Assembly (NCBI GenBank): GCA_964369755.1 | Contig: CAYJFY010000078.1 | Location: forward strand, 1-5,961 | Direction of reading: 5' to 3' | DNA length: 5,961 nt | Source: CAUPWF01 sp964369755 | GTDB lineage: Bacteria > Bacillota > Clostridia > Lachnospirales > Lachnospiraceae | In this document: piece after piece, positions 1-5,961 of the stretch | Layout: every line of letters begins with the position of its first letter | How positions within the stretch are numbered: position 1 is the stretch's first letter | Position numbers and translations under genes: made by a program | Notes under the pieces: generated by a model | What the model was told of the DNA's origin: nothing | Database searches by the model: none | The model's input: only the letters and a program-made list of their open reading frames with translations

Positions 1-526
1 TACTTTTGGCATAGAGGCAATACCAAGCACAGCAACGGCATATTACCTTGCAAGTGCAACAGGATGGGACGCATATACAGGAAAAAAAGAAATTATAACT
101 GGTTTTAACATAAATTACAATTTAACAAATTTAACAAACAACAATGTTAAAATGCTTGTTACAAATACAGGTTACCAAGAGGAGCTAAACACAATTAGAC
201 TAACTGCAAATCCAAGCTATACACTACCAAACAGTGTACAAGTTATGGTAGGTAATACTGTTTTAACAAGCGGTTACACATATAATTCCCAAACAGGCGA
301 AATTGTTATAGACAAAGGCAGTGTTAACGACAAGATTACCATTAATGCTGATGCAGTACCAATTGTTGCTGATTCAGTACCGACTGTTGCTGACAAAACT
401 CTGACAAACCCACCGCTTACTGGGGATGACGGGCATGAAACTTCACTGCTACTTCTAGCATTAATACTTGTTTCGGCTTTCGGCTTAACCACACTGTTTT
501 TAACAAGAAAAAATGGTTACTCATAA
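1..526 (+). CDS. Sortase-anchored surface protein with repeat-type beta domain (C-terminal part, 5' partial)
   Basis: The reading frame is open from base 2 to the TAA at 524-526, so this is the last 174 residues of a longer protein whose start lies outside the window. Visible residues about 34-119 form a beta-rich module (GFNINYNLTNLT..., YTLPNSVQVMVG, GYTYNSQTGEIVI). I recognise it as a tandemly repeated module of Clostridia extracellular proteins, sometimes called X2-like. Next come a VPIVAD/VPTVAD spacer and a cell-wall sorting signal: PPLTG (visible residues 137-141, bases 410-424), a hydrophobic stretch of about 20 residues (148-167) and a short tail starting TRK. Sortase would cleave T-G and attach the protein to peptidoglycan. 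PPLTG differs from LPXTG at the first position but keeps P-x-T-G. Threonine is mostly ACA (15 of 26 codons). The ligand or enzymatic role cannot be told, because any catalytic domain would lie upstream. It converges on the beta-galactosidase gene. Surface anchoring is well supported; the module name is from memory. Confidence 0.85.
   Translation, partial: TFGIEAIPSTATAYYLASATGWDAYTGKKEIITGFNINYNLTNLTNNNVKMLVTNTGYQEELNTIRLTANPSYTLPNSVQVMVGNTVLTSGYTYNSQTGEIVIDKGSVNDKITINADAVPIVADSVPTVADKTLTNPPLTGDDGHETSLLLLALILVSAFGLTTLFLTRKNGYS
350..391 (+). repeat. Two-copy 21-bp tandem repeat in the surface-protein spacer
   Basis: Copies at 350-370 and 371-391 match at 18 of 21 bases and encode DAVPIVA and DSVPTVA in frame. 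They sit between the beta domain and the sorting signal, where wall-spanning spacers commonly expand and contract by slippage in whole codons. Two copies are too few to show activity. Confidence 0.7.
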
Positions 527-559
527 GAAATAAAGTACCATCCAAAATAGAAAGTCAAC

Positions 560-600
560 TAAGTAAAGCCACTACAAATTTTATGTAGTGGCTTTGCTTA
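560..600. terminator. Probable bidirectional intrinsic terminator between convergent genes
   Basis: A perfect 12-bp stem (565-576 with 584-595; core GCCACTACA/TGTAGTGGC) encloses a 7-base loop. Allowing one G-T pair, it extends to 17 bp over 560-600. On the + strand the GC core is followed by TTTGCTTATGTGTT, 34 bases after the surface-protein stop. On the minus strand it is followed by TTTACTTAGTTGACTTTC. Both tails are T-rich but interrupted, so termination strength is uncertain. The position suits ending both transcripts. Confidence 0.75.
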
Positions 601-637
601 TGTGTTCATATAAATCCCCATCCCTTTATCACTGTCT

Positions 638-668
638 GGCAACTTTGGCCCCTAAGGGACAAATTGCC
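638..668. repeat. Imperfect inverted repeat (hairpin) in the convergent intergenic region
   Basis: GGCAA (638-642) pairs with TTGCC (664-668), TTTG (644-647) with CAAA (660-663), and CCC (650-652) with GGG (656-658), around a TAA loop with one bulge and a small internal loop. There is no T-run directly after it on either strand, so it is not a textbook terminator. It could add to transcript 3'-end protection or be one copy of a dispersed palindromic repeat; the window holds only one copy. Confidence 0.5.
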
Positions 669-693
669 GTGTGAAAAATTCTATTTTTCACAC
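669..693 (-). terminator. Hairpin immediately after the beta-galactosidase stop, possible terminator
   Basis: A perfect 10-bp inverted repeat, GTGTGAAAAA (669-678) with TTTTTCACAC (684-693), has a 5-base spacer and starts 3 bases past the TAG stop at 697-699. The A/T half of the stem is next to the loop and the GTGTG half is at the base, with no T-run beyond it. That is unlike a standard intrinsic terminator. It may cooperate with the neighbouring hairpins or stabilise the mRNA end. The symmetry is certain; the function is inferred. Confidence 0.5.
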
Positions 694-696
694 TAC

Positions 697-3483
697 CTAT
701 CCCCGAATATAAAATTCTAACTCAATATCTTCCTCTGTCCTCACGTGATACGCTTCTTCCACATCAGAACCCCAAGTATCGATTCCACCAACACCACGCA
801 TTTCAGCGAGTATGCTCACAACAGTTCTTCCTGTGTCTGGGAGTTCGTAATGATGTGTCGCATTTTCTAACTCTTCTGCTGTGTTTGGCAATACATTGAA
901 TTGGAATGGTTTCTTGCCCATCACCACATTCAAAGTTTTCTTGTTCTCTGCAATCAAGCTAAGCATATGATTATACATATGACAACCATTTTCTTGTGGC
1001 ACGAGATACGCTGTATTCTTCACGAGATTGTTCTTGTGTTCACCGAAGCTACCACCCTTGTATCGATCCGGATATGTTTCTCCACTATATCCCACATAAT
1101 CATAGTGTGAAATTGCATCATGTGTGATAAATCTCATTCCAAATAATGGCAATTGTGCTAGGCTTTTATTTCCTTTTAATGTCGATTTCACTTTGATCGT
1201 CCCATCGGAATATACCGTATATGCAGCATGACTTTCCGTTCCTGCCAATGTATCGAACACATAGGAAACTGTCAACTCATTTTCTTTACTATCATCAAGT
1301 GCGAAACTCTTTTGTGTGGCATATTTGTCTGCCAAATTCCAAATTCCACTCTGGGTTGTGAAGCCATTGGCTGTATCATTCTCTGTTACCGCTCTCCAGT
1401 ATGTCGGCTTGCTCTCACGATAGAGCCACTCGTAGTCATCATAAACGAGAGAGACAATCCCCCCACGGTTCTTCGAGAACATAATGGAGAATCCAGCGCC
1501 CTTGACACCGATATTCACATCTCCGTAGATAATCTCAAATGATTGTTCTTGACCTGAACCTTCTGGCTTTTTCACTTGAATTTTCTCTGCACTTTCATGA
1601 ATTCGCTTTGCGTTTTCGTCCATATGTTTCTCACGATTGGCCGCCTTATCATACCAGAACTTCACATCCTGCATGGCTGGCTTTTCTGTTCTATCTGCAA
1701 ATACAATCCCATTTCCACTGAAGTTATAATCCGAAGGTCGATCGGCGAAATCCCCACCGTATAGCAGCACCTCTTGATTGTTTCTCACACCGTATAGTGC
1801 TTGATCCATGTAATCCCAGATAAATCCGCCTTGATAAGATGGATATTTGTCAATGAGGTCGATATAAGTTTCCATCCCCCCGATAGAATTCCCCATATTA
1901 TGCATGTATTCACATAGTATTGCTGGTTTCCCAAGCCCCTCTGTTAATAACTCATCTAACTCTGTTGGTGTCGCATACATTCTAGAATATACATCTGTAC
2001 AATCACTGAGTTCTGGAACATAGAAACAACTCTCATAATGCACATAACGACTAGAGTCCTTCTCACGGAAATAATTAGCCATAGCAAGAATATTGGATCC
2101 CGCATAAGACTCATTTCCACATGACCACCATAGAATCGACGGATGATTCTTGTCACGCTCAAACATCGACGCTGCACGATCTAATACGTTTTCCTTCCAT
2201 TCAGGAATGCTTCCCGGCACATTCCATGACGGGTCTATATCCATCATCTTCTGCCATGAACCATGACTCTCTAGATTGGTTTCATCCATCACGATAATTC
2301 CATTCTCATCGCAGAGCTGATACCACAAACTTTGGTTCGGATAATGACTAGTCCTCACTGCCGTAATATTATTTCTCTTAAGCACTTCGATATCTTCTAA
2401 CATATCCGTTTCGTCGATTGAACGTCCCTTTCTAGGGTTCCACTCATGACGATTTACTCCACAGATAATCAATCGTTCCCCGTTGAGATACATCACTTCG
2501 TCACGAATCACAAAATGTCGAAAACCGACGTCCTGTGCAACAACTTCTATTATCTTCCCTGACTGATCCGATACCGTAATTACAAGAGAATACAAATTCG
2601 GCTGTGAAATATCCCAAAGTCTTACATCCCCAAGGTTAATAATACTGGTTGTAACATATCCGTCCTCTGTGCTATCTAACGTTGGTACTAGGTCAAAAAT
2701 GTTCTCTCCATTATACTGAAGTTTCATAGAAAGCTTTGCTTCCTCTAGATTTTTAATCTTGAATTTCACTTCTAGTTTGGCGTCTTTTAAGTTATCTTCA
2801 ACCCTAGGTAGTACCCATAGATCTTCGATGTGAATACTAGGTTTTGCATACAATACTACATCACGGAAGATTCCAGAGAATCGGAAGAAATCCTGATCTT
2901 CTATCCATGCCGCCGCTGTCTTCTTATAAACCTCTACACAGAGTCTATTTCCACTCTCCTTGATAAATGGAGTCAAATCAAAATCAGAAGGTGTAAAACT
3001 ATCCTCCGAGTATCCTACATATTCCCCATTTAAAAACAAAGAAAATCCTTGCTCTACTCCTTGCAGAGAAATACAAACCTCCTTGCCTACAAAGTTCTCA
3101 GGCAAGTCAAAAAAAGTCACATAACTTCCCACAGGATTATAAGCTTTATCCACATAAGGTGGTCGTAGATTTACCTTCCCATCCCAAGGATAGGCTGTAT
3201 TGGTATAGTGGATTTGATCCCATCCATTCAATTCTATATGAGAGGGAACTGGAATTTCACCAAATTCCGACAAATCATAATCCATCTGATAAAACTCTTC
3301 TGGACGCTCTGCTAGATTTTTACTCCACTGGAACTTCCACATCCCATTCAGACTATGATATAGGGTTTTCTTCCCCTCTTCCATCGTTTTCATGTCTTCA
3401 TAGAACACATGGTCTGAGTGAGCATCCAACCGATTAATCTTGAAAATCTCTGGGTTCTCAATTACTTCATAAATATTTTGCAT
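697..3483 (-). CDS. lacZ: Beta-galactosidase, glycoside hydrolase family 2, single-chain LacL-LacM type
   Basis: Predicted cytoplasmic enzyme (no signal peptide) hydrolysing lactose and other beta-galactosides. Numbering from the ATG at 3483 gives 928 residues. The N-terminal galactose-binding-like region opens with ENPEIFKINRLDAH (about 9-22), as in LacZ/LacL. An Ig-like domain and a TIM barrel follow. Catalytic residues are clear: acid/base E458 in CGNES and nucleophile E525 in ILCEYMHNMGNS. Metal-site E405 and H407 (NLESHG), H346 (NRHEW), H380 (SHYPN) and W556 (GGFIWDY) also match LacZ. From about residue 648 the sequence follows the LacM/LacZ C-terminal domain (SGETYPDRY, GVGGIDTWGSDV); W904 corresponds to E. 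coli W999. Residues 612-647 are a charged linker where E. coli LacZ has its fourth domain, which fits 928 versus 1024 residues. The frame extends upstream to GTG and TTG codons, and an ATG at 3495 is possible. I chose 3483 because AAAGGG lies 12 bases before it, against none for 3495. It follows the epimerase gene by 22 bases, so they are probably one operon. Confidence 0.95.
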   Translation of the reverse strand: MQNIYEVIENPEIFKINRLDAHSDHVFYEDMKTMEEGKKTLYHSLNGMWKFQWSKNLAERPEEFYQMDYDLSEFGEIPVPSHIELNGWDQIHYTNTAYPWDGKVNLRPPYVDKAYNPVGSYVTFFDLPENFVGKEVCISLQGVEQGFSLFLNGEYVGYSEDSFTPSDFDLTPFIKESGNRLCVEVYKKTAAAWIEDQDFFRFSGIFRDVVLYAKPSIHIEDLWVLPRVEDNLKDAKLEVKFKIKNLEEAKLSMKLQYNGENIFDLVPTLDSTEDGYVTTSIINLGDVRLWDISQPNLYSLVITVSDQSGKIIEVVAQDVGFRHFVIRDEVMYLNGERLIICGVNRHEWNPRKGRSIDETDMLEDIEVLKRNNITAVRTSHYPNQSLWYQLCDENGIIVMDETNLESHGSWQKMMDIDPSWNVPGSIPEWKENVLDRAASMFERDKNHPSILWWSCGNESYAGSNILAMANYFREKDSSRYVHYESCFYVPELSDCTDVYSRMYATPTELDELLTEGLGKPAILCEYMHNMGNSIGGMETYIDLIDKYPSYQGGFIWDYMDQALYGVRNNQEVLLYGGDFADRPSDYNFSGNGIVFADRTEKPAMQDVKFWYDKAANREKHMDENAKRIHESAEKIQVKKPEGSGQEQSFEIIYGDVNIGVKGAGFSIMFSKNRGGIVSLVYDDYEWLYRESKPTYWRAVTENDTANGFTTQSGIWNLADKYATQKSFALDDSKENELTVSYVFDTLAGTESHAAYTVYSDGTIKVKSTLKGNKSLAQLPLFGMRFITHDAISHYDYVGYSGETYPDRYKGGSFGEHKNNLVKNTAYLVPQENGCHMYNHMLSLIAENKKTLNVVMGKKPFQFNVLPNTAEELENATHHYELPDTGRTVVSILAEMRGVGGIDTWGSDVEEAYHVRTEEDIELEFYIRG

Positions 3484-3495
3484 CTTAATAACCAT

Positions 3496-3501
3496 CCCTT
3501 T
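3496..3501 (-). promoter_or_regulatory. Ribosome binding site of the beta-galactosidase gene (decides the start)
   Basis: AAAGGG on the minus strand is 12 bases upstream of the ATG at 3483. It directly abuts the ATG at 3495, making that start unlikely. An upstream GTG at 3504-3502 has a GGGGA six bases before it and would overlap the epimerase stop, so it is a weaker alternative. Spacing of 12 is long, so the choice is moderate. Confidence 0.5.
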
Positions 3502-3505
3502 CACA

Positions 3506-4381
3506 TTATTCCCCAATATTCATATCTACTGTCATACTAAATTCTTTACTCTCTCCAACTCCTAAAAACTGGGCGGTTGGATTCTCTTCCATATTCTCGA
3601 AATCTTGCACGATTGCATCATGTCCCGTCCATGGCTCCAAGCAGATAAATGGCGAGCCCACTGCACGATACATGGCAAATATATGGAATCCTTCATATGA
3701 GAATTTCAATATATGTCCTCTGTCTTTATGTCCTAACCACACATGATCAAAATCAATATCATGCAAAATAATGGTTCTATGGAACATCTCATCCACAAAA
3801 CCATACCGCTTCTGATTCTCGATCACTGGTCTCGTCTGGTTCATTTCTACACGAATATCATCATTGAATACTTGAGACTCCAGTGTCTTCACCTCTGGAA
3901 ATTCCACATAATAATCTTCAATTGCTTGACCATGGCTTAAATCACAGTTAAAACCTGGGTGTAGACCAAAATTATATACCATCTCTTCGTCGTCCAAGTT
4001 CGTAATCTTATATCTTGTCTCTAACTTCGCATCTACCACTTTATAACTTACTTCAAACTCAAATTTAAATGGATAGTGCTCTAATGTTTCCTCGTTATAT
4101 CTTGTAATTAAAACTAATTCGTCTTCTTCGTGACGTACTACTTCTAATTCTGTAGTCATAATAAAACCGTGGTTCTCCATCGTAATTTCCCGTCCACGGA
4201 TCTTGATCTTCTTGTTCAGCAAGTGCCCTACAATCGGAAAAAGCAAGGGGGATTGTCCAGTCCAATATGCTGGATCCCCTTGCCATAAATATTCAGTTCC
4301 TTGCTTACTAATCGATCTCATTTCTCCGCCTAATGTGTCAATTTCCACACGAAGCTCATGATTTTTTATAGTAAGAATCAT
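3506..4381 (-). CDS. Aldose 1-epimerase (mutarotase) family protein, LacX-like
   Basis: A 291-residue cytoplasmic protein of the galactose mutarotase-like fold, closest by eye to the LacX branch. It has the early LGGEMRSISKQGTEYLWQGD segment, SPLLFPIVG (44-52), ENHGF (69-73), NFGLHPGFN (137-145) and LEPWTG (248-253). H71, H141 and E249 are placed like the two histidines and the glutamate base of GalM enzymes, so an active epimerase interconverting alpha and beta anomers of a hexose is likely. LacX substrates are poorly defined, so the sugar is inferred from the neighbour. The length is normal for LacX, shorter than GalM (about 340). The ATG at 4381 is preceded by GGAAGG (4389-4394) with 7-base spacing. 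It lies 38 bp after atpC and just ahead of the beta-galactosidase gene, which would release galactose and glucose for it to act on. Family assignment is sure; specificity is not. Confidence 0.9.
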   Translation of the reverse strand: MILTIKNHELRVEIDTLGGEMRSISKQGTEYLWQGDPAYWTGQSPLLFPIVGHLLNKKIKIRGREITMENHGFIMTTELEVVRHEEDELVLITRYNEETLEHYPFKFEFEVSYKVVDAKLETRYKITNLDDEEMVYNFGLHPGFNCDLSHGQAIEDYYVEFPEVKTLESQVFNDDIRVEMNQTRPVIENQKRYGFVDEMFHRTIILHDIDFDHVWLGHKDRGHILKFSYEGFHIFAMYRAVGSPFICLEPWTGHDAIVQDFENMEENPTAQFLGVGESKEFSMTVDMNIGE

Positions 4382-4402
4382 CTGTCATCCTTCCGCTATT
4401 CT

Positions 4403-4436
4403 ATTTTATAAGAATCCATTTATTTCGTTGCGTCAA
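4403..4436 (-). promoter_or_regulatory. Weak candidate promoter upstream of the epimerase/beta-galactosidase pair
   Basis: On the minus strand TTGACG (4436-4431, inside the last atpC codons) matches the -35 consensus at five of six bases. TATAAA (4410-4405) matches the -10 consensus at five of six, followed by AT-rich sequence. The gap is 20 bases, longer than the favoured 17, so this is a possibility only. It would give an mRNA with a very short leader before the ATG at 4381. No operator-like palindrome is visible here. Confidence 0.25.
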
Positions 4437-4827
4437 GACGTGCCATCGCTCTCTTCAGAGCTGCTTCTGCACGCTTCACATCGATTGTATTTTCATTCTT
4501 TGCGATACGCTCTTCCGCACGTTGTGCAGCTTGCTCCGCTCTCGCAACATCAATTTCATCTGGCCATTGAGCATCTTCAGCCAGTACAGTAATCTTCTTC
4601 TTTTGAATTTCTACAAATCCACCAAGTACCGCACATTTTTTTTCACCTGCATCTTGATGAATATTCATCGCACAAGGTTGAAGGATAGTTGTCAAAGGAA
4701 TATGCTCCTTGTATACACCCATATCACCCTCAATTGAAGTGAACTCTAGGAAGAAAGCCTCTCCGCTAAAAAACACCTCATCCGGAGTTATAATTTCTAG
4801 TTTAAATGCATTTGTCTTATCTGCCAT
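4420..4827 (-). CDS. atpC: F1Fo ATP synthase epsilon subunit
   Basis: A 135-residue subunit of the F1 central stalk, which couples rotation to catalysis and can inhibit ATP hydrolysis. Residues about 6-87 form the N-terminal beta-sandwich (FKLEIITPDEVFFSGEA, then GDMGVYKEHIPL). Residues about 92-133 form the two-helix C-terminal domain, rich in A, R and E. I92-A97 reads IDVARA, fitting the I(L)DxxRA ATP-binding signature described for Bacillus PS3 epsilon. R126 and R130 (ALKRAMARL) fall where PS3 has its second-helix ATP-contacting arginines. Nucleotide binding by this subunit is therefore plausible but inferred. The length is typical. The ATG at 4827 has AGGAGG (4837-4842) 9 bases upstream, overlapping the atpD stop, which suggests translational coupling. 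It is normally the last gene of the atp operon, but two sugar genes follow here without a visible terminator. Confidence 0.97.
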   Translation of the reverse strand: MADKTNAFKLEIITPDEVFFSGEAFFLEFTSIEGDMGVYKEHIPLTTILQPCAMNIHQDAGEKKCAVLGGFVEIQKKKITVLAEDAQWPDEIDVARAEQAAQRAEERIAKNENTIDVKRAEAALKRAMARLDATK

Positions 4828-4840
4828 AGGATTCTCCCTC

Positions 4841-5961
4841 CTACTTCACACGTGCGATAACGTCGTCGATATTTCCTGCATTCAAGAAGTGACCTTCCGG
4901 AATGGAATCGTGCTTACCTTCCAAGATTTCCTTGAATCCTTGAATGGTTTCTGCGATTGGTACATAGCGTCCTTCGATTCCTGTAAACTGGGTTGCTACG
5001 TGGAATGGCTGTGACAAGAAACGTTGTACTTTTCTTGCTCTTGCAACCAAAATCTTATCTTCTTCTGATAATTCATCCATACCAAGAATTGCAATAATAT
5101 CCTGTAATTCACGGTATTTCTGTAGAATTTCTTGTACCCCTCTGGCTACTTCATAGTGCTCCTCACCTACGATATGTGGGCTTAGGATACGTGAAGATGA
5201 ATCCAATGGGTCTACCGCTGGATAGATTCCCAACTCAGTAATCGAACGTGACAATACTGTCTTCGCATCCAAGTGGGCAAATGTTGTCGCTGGAGCTGGG
5301 TCAGTCAAGTCATCGGCAGGTACATATACCGCTTGAACCGATGTGATTGATCCATTCTTCGTAGAGGTAATTCTCTCTTGAAGGGCACCCATCTCTGTCT
5401 GAAGTGTTGGTTGGTATCCAACTGCTGATGGCATACGTCCAAGTAACGCAGAAACCTCTGAACCAGCTTGTGTAAAACGGAAAATATTATCAATGAACAA
5501 TAATACGTCTTTTCCTGATTGATCACGGAAGTACTCCGCCATTGTAAGTCCAGTAAGACCAACACGCATACGCGCTCCAGGTGGCTCATTCATCTGTCCA
5601 AATACCATGGCTGTCTTATTGATAACTCCTGATTCCTTCATCTCATAATAAAGGTCATTTCCTTCACGAGTACGCTCTCCAACACCAGTAAATACCGAGT
5701 ATCCACCATGCTCTGTCGCAATATTCGTAATCAACTCTTGAATCAGAACTGTCTTCCCTACACCAGCACCACCAAATAGACCGATTTTACCACCTTTTTG
5801 ATAAGGGCACAGAAGGTCAACAACCTTGATTCCTGTCTCAAGCATCTCAGCAGCTGTCGATTGCTCTTCAAATGCTGGCGCTTTTCTATGAATTGGAAAA
5901 TACTCTACGTCTGTCGGTGCATCAATCTCATCGATTGGTTCACCTAGCACGTTAAAGATAC
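4841..5961 (-). CDS. atpD: F1Fo ATP synthase beta subunit (catalytic), N-terminus outside window
   Basis: Catalytic subunit of the F1 head, making ATP from ADP and phosphate. The frame runs off the window at 5961. The visible part begins IFNVLGEPIDE, an internal conserved stretch, so the GTG at 5950 is not the start. Roughly 90 N-terminal residues (the beta-barrel domain) are missing. Counting from the valine at 5950: Walker A GGAGVGKT at 60-67; GERTREGNDL at 91-100 with the catalytic glutamate at 92; Walker B VLLFID at 149-154; the DELSEED motif at 292-298, which in other species contacts gamma and epsilon. The stop is TAG at 4841-4843, and 13 bases separate it from atpC. No lesion is visible and conservation is high. 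The beta subunit does not show whether the enzyme uses protons or sodium. Confidence 0.98.
   Translation of the reverse strand, partial: IFNVLGEPIDEIDAPTDVEYFPIHRKAPAFEEQSTAAEMLETGIKVVDLLCPYQKGGKIGLFGGAGVGKTVLIQELITNIATEHGGYSVFTGVGERTREGNDLYYEMKESGVINKTAMVFGQMNEPPGARMRVGLTGLTMAEYFRDQSGKDVLLFIDNIFRFTQAGSEVSALLGRMPSAVGYQPTLQTEMGALQERITSTKNGSITSVQAVYVPADDLTDPAPATTFAHLDAKTVLSRSITELGIYPAVDPLDSSSRILSPHIVGEEHYEVARGVQEILQKYRELQDIIAILGMDELSEEDKILVARARKVQRFLSQPFHVATQFTGIEGRYVPIAETIQGFKEILEGKHDSIPEGHFLNAGNIDDVIARVK

Noticed and set aside
274..492. A 72-codon minus-strand frame opposite the surface-protein gene
   Set aside because: The + strand frame has clear domain and sorting-signal content. The antisense frame shows no family features.
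901..3437. Several open frames of 60-104 codons on the + strand inside the beta-galactosidase gene (for example 1228-1542 and 3159-3437)
   Set aside because: They lie antisense to a strongly conserved coding gene, have no recognisable motifs, and are expected by chance opposite a long open frame.
4382..4419. Terminator expected after atpC
   Set aside because: The 38-base gap is AT-rich, with no inverted repeat of useful length and no hairpin followed by a T-run, so none is called.
5305..5589. A 94-codon frame within atpD on the same strand but another frame
   Set aside because: It is fully contained in the conserved catalytic core of atpD and resembles no known protein.
5948..5950. GTG as the start codon of atpD
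   Set aside because: The frame continues upstream with I-F-N before V-L-G-E-P-I-D, an internal conserved segment of the beta subunit, so the gene is cut by the window edge.
1..5961. CRISPR arrays, insertion sequences, tRNA/rRNA genes and riboswitches
   Set aside because: No regularly spaced repeats, transposase motifs, terminal inverted repeats flanking a gene, or structured RNA signatures were seen. The only gene-free stretch is 527-696.

Overview
The window looks like low-to-moderate GC Gram-positive (Bacillota) chromosome. A gut or fermentative Clostridia/Lachnospiraceae-type organism is my best inference. Support comes from a surface protein with a sortase-type C-terminus, strong AGGAGG-type ribosome binding sites, a LacL/LacM-like beta-galactosidase, and an epsilon subunit with the ATP-binding signature known from Bacillus PS3. 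No rRNA or species-specific marker is present, so finer placement is not possible.

Layout. Positions 1-526 (+ strand) carry the 3' end of a cell-wall-anchored surface protein. It has one repeat-type beta domain, a short VPxVAD spacer repeat, a PPLTG sorting motif, a hydrophobic segment and a basic tail. Positions 527-696 are a convergent intergenic region with three consecutive inverted repeats; the first looks like a two-way terminator. From 697 to 5961 everything is on the minus strand and tightly packed. In transcription order it is atpD (beta subunit, 5' end cut by the window edge), atpC (epsilon subunit), a LacX-like aldose 1-epimerase family gene, and a GH2 beta-galactosidase.

How the genes work together. 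atpD and atpC are the last two genes of a standard F1Fo ATP synthase operon. Only 38 bp separate atpC from the epimerase gene, and I see no terminator there. The sugar genes may therefore be read through from the ATP synthase promoter, possibly helped by a weak candidate promoter overlapping the end of atpC. The beta-galactosidase would cleave lactose or other beta-galactosides. The epimerase-like protein could interconvert the sugar anomers released.

The most notable points are the appending of a lactose-use gene pair to the ATP synthase operon, and the beta-galactosidase architecture: it reads as LacL and LacM fused in one chain through a charged linker, with no room for the fourth domain of E. 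coli LacZ. I see no CRISPR array, mobile element, tRNA, phage gene or clearly undescribed system. Apart from the points listed, this is an ordinary housekeeping/metabolic region.
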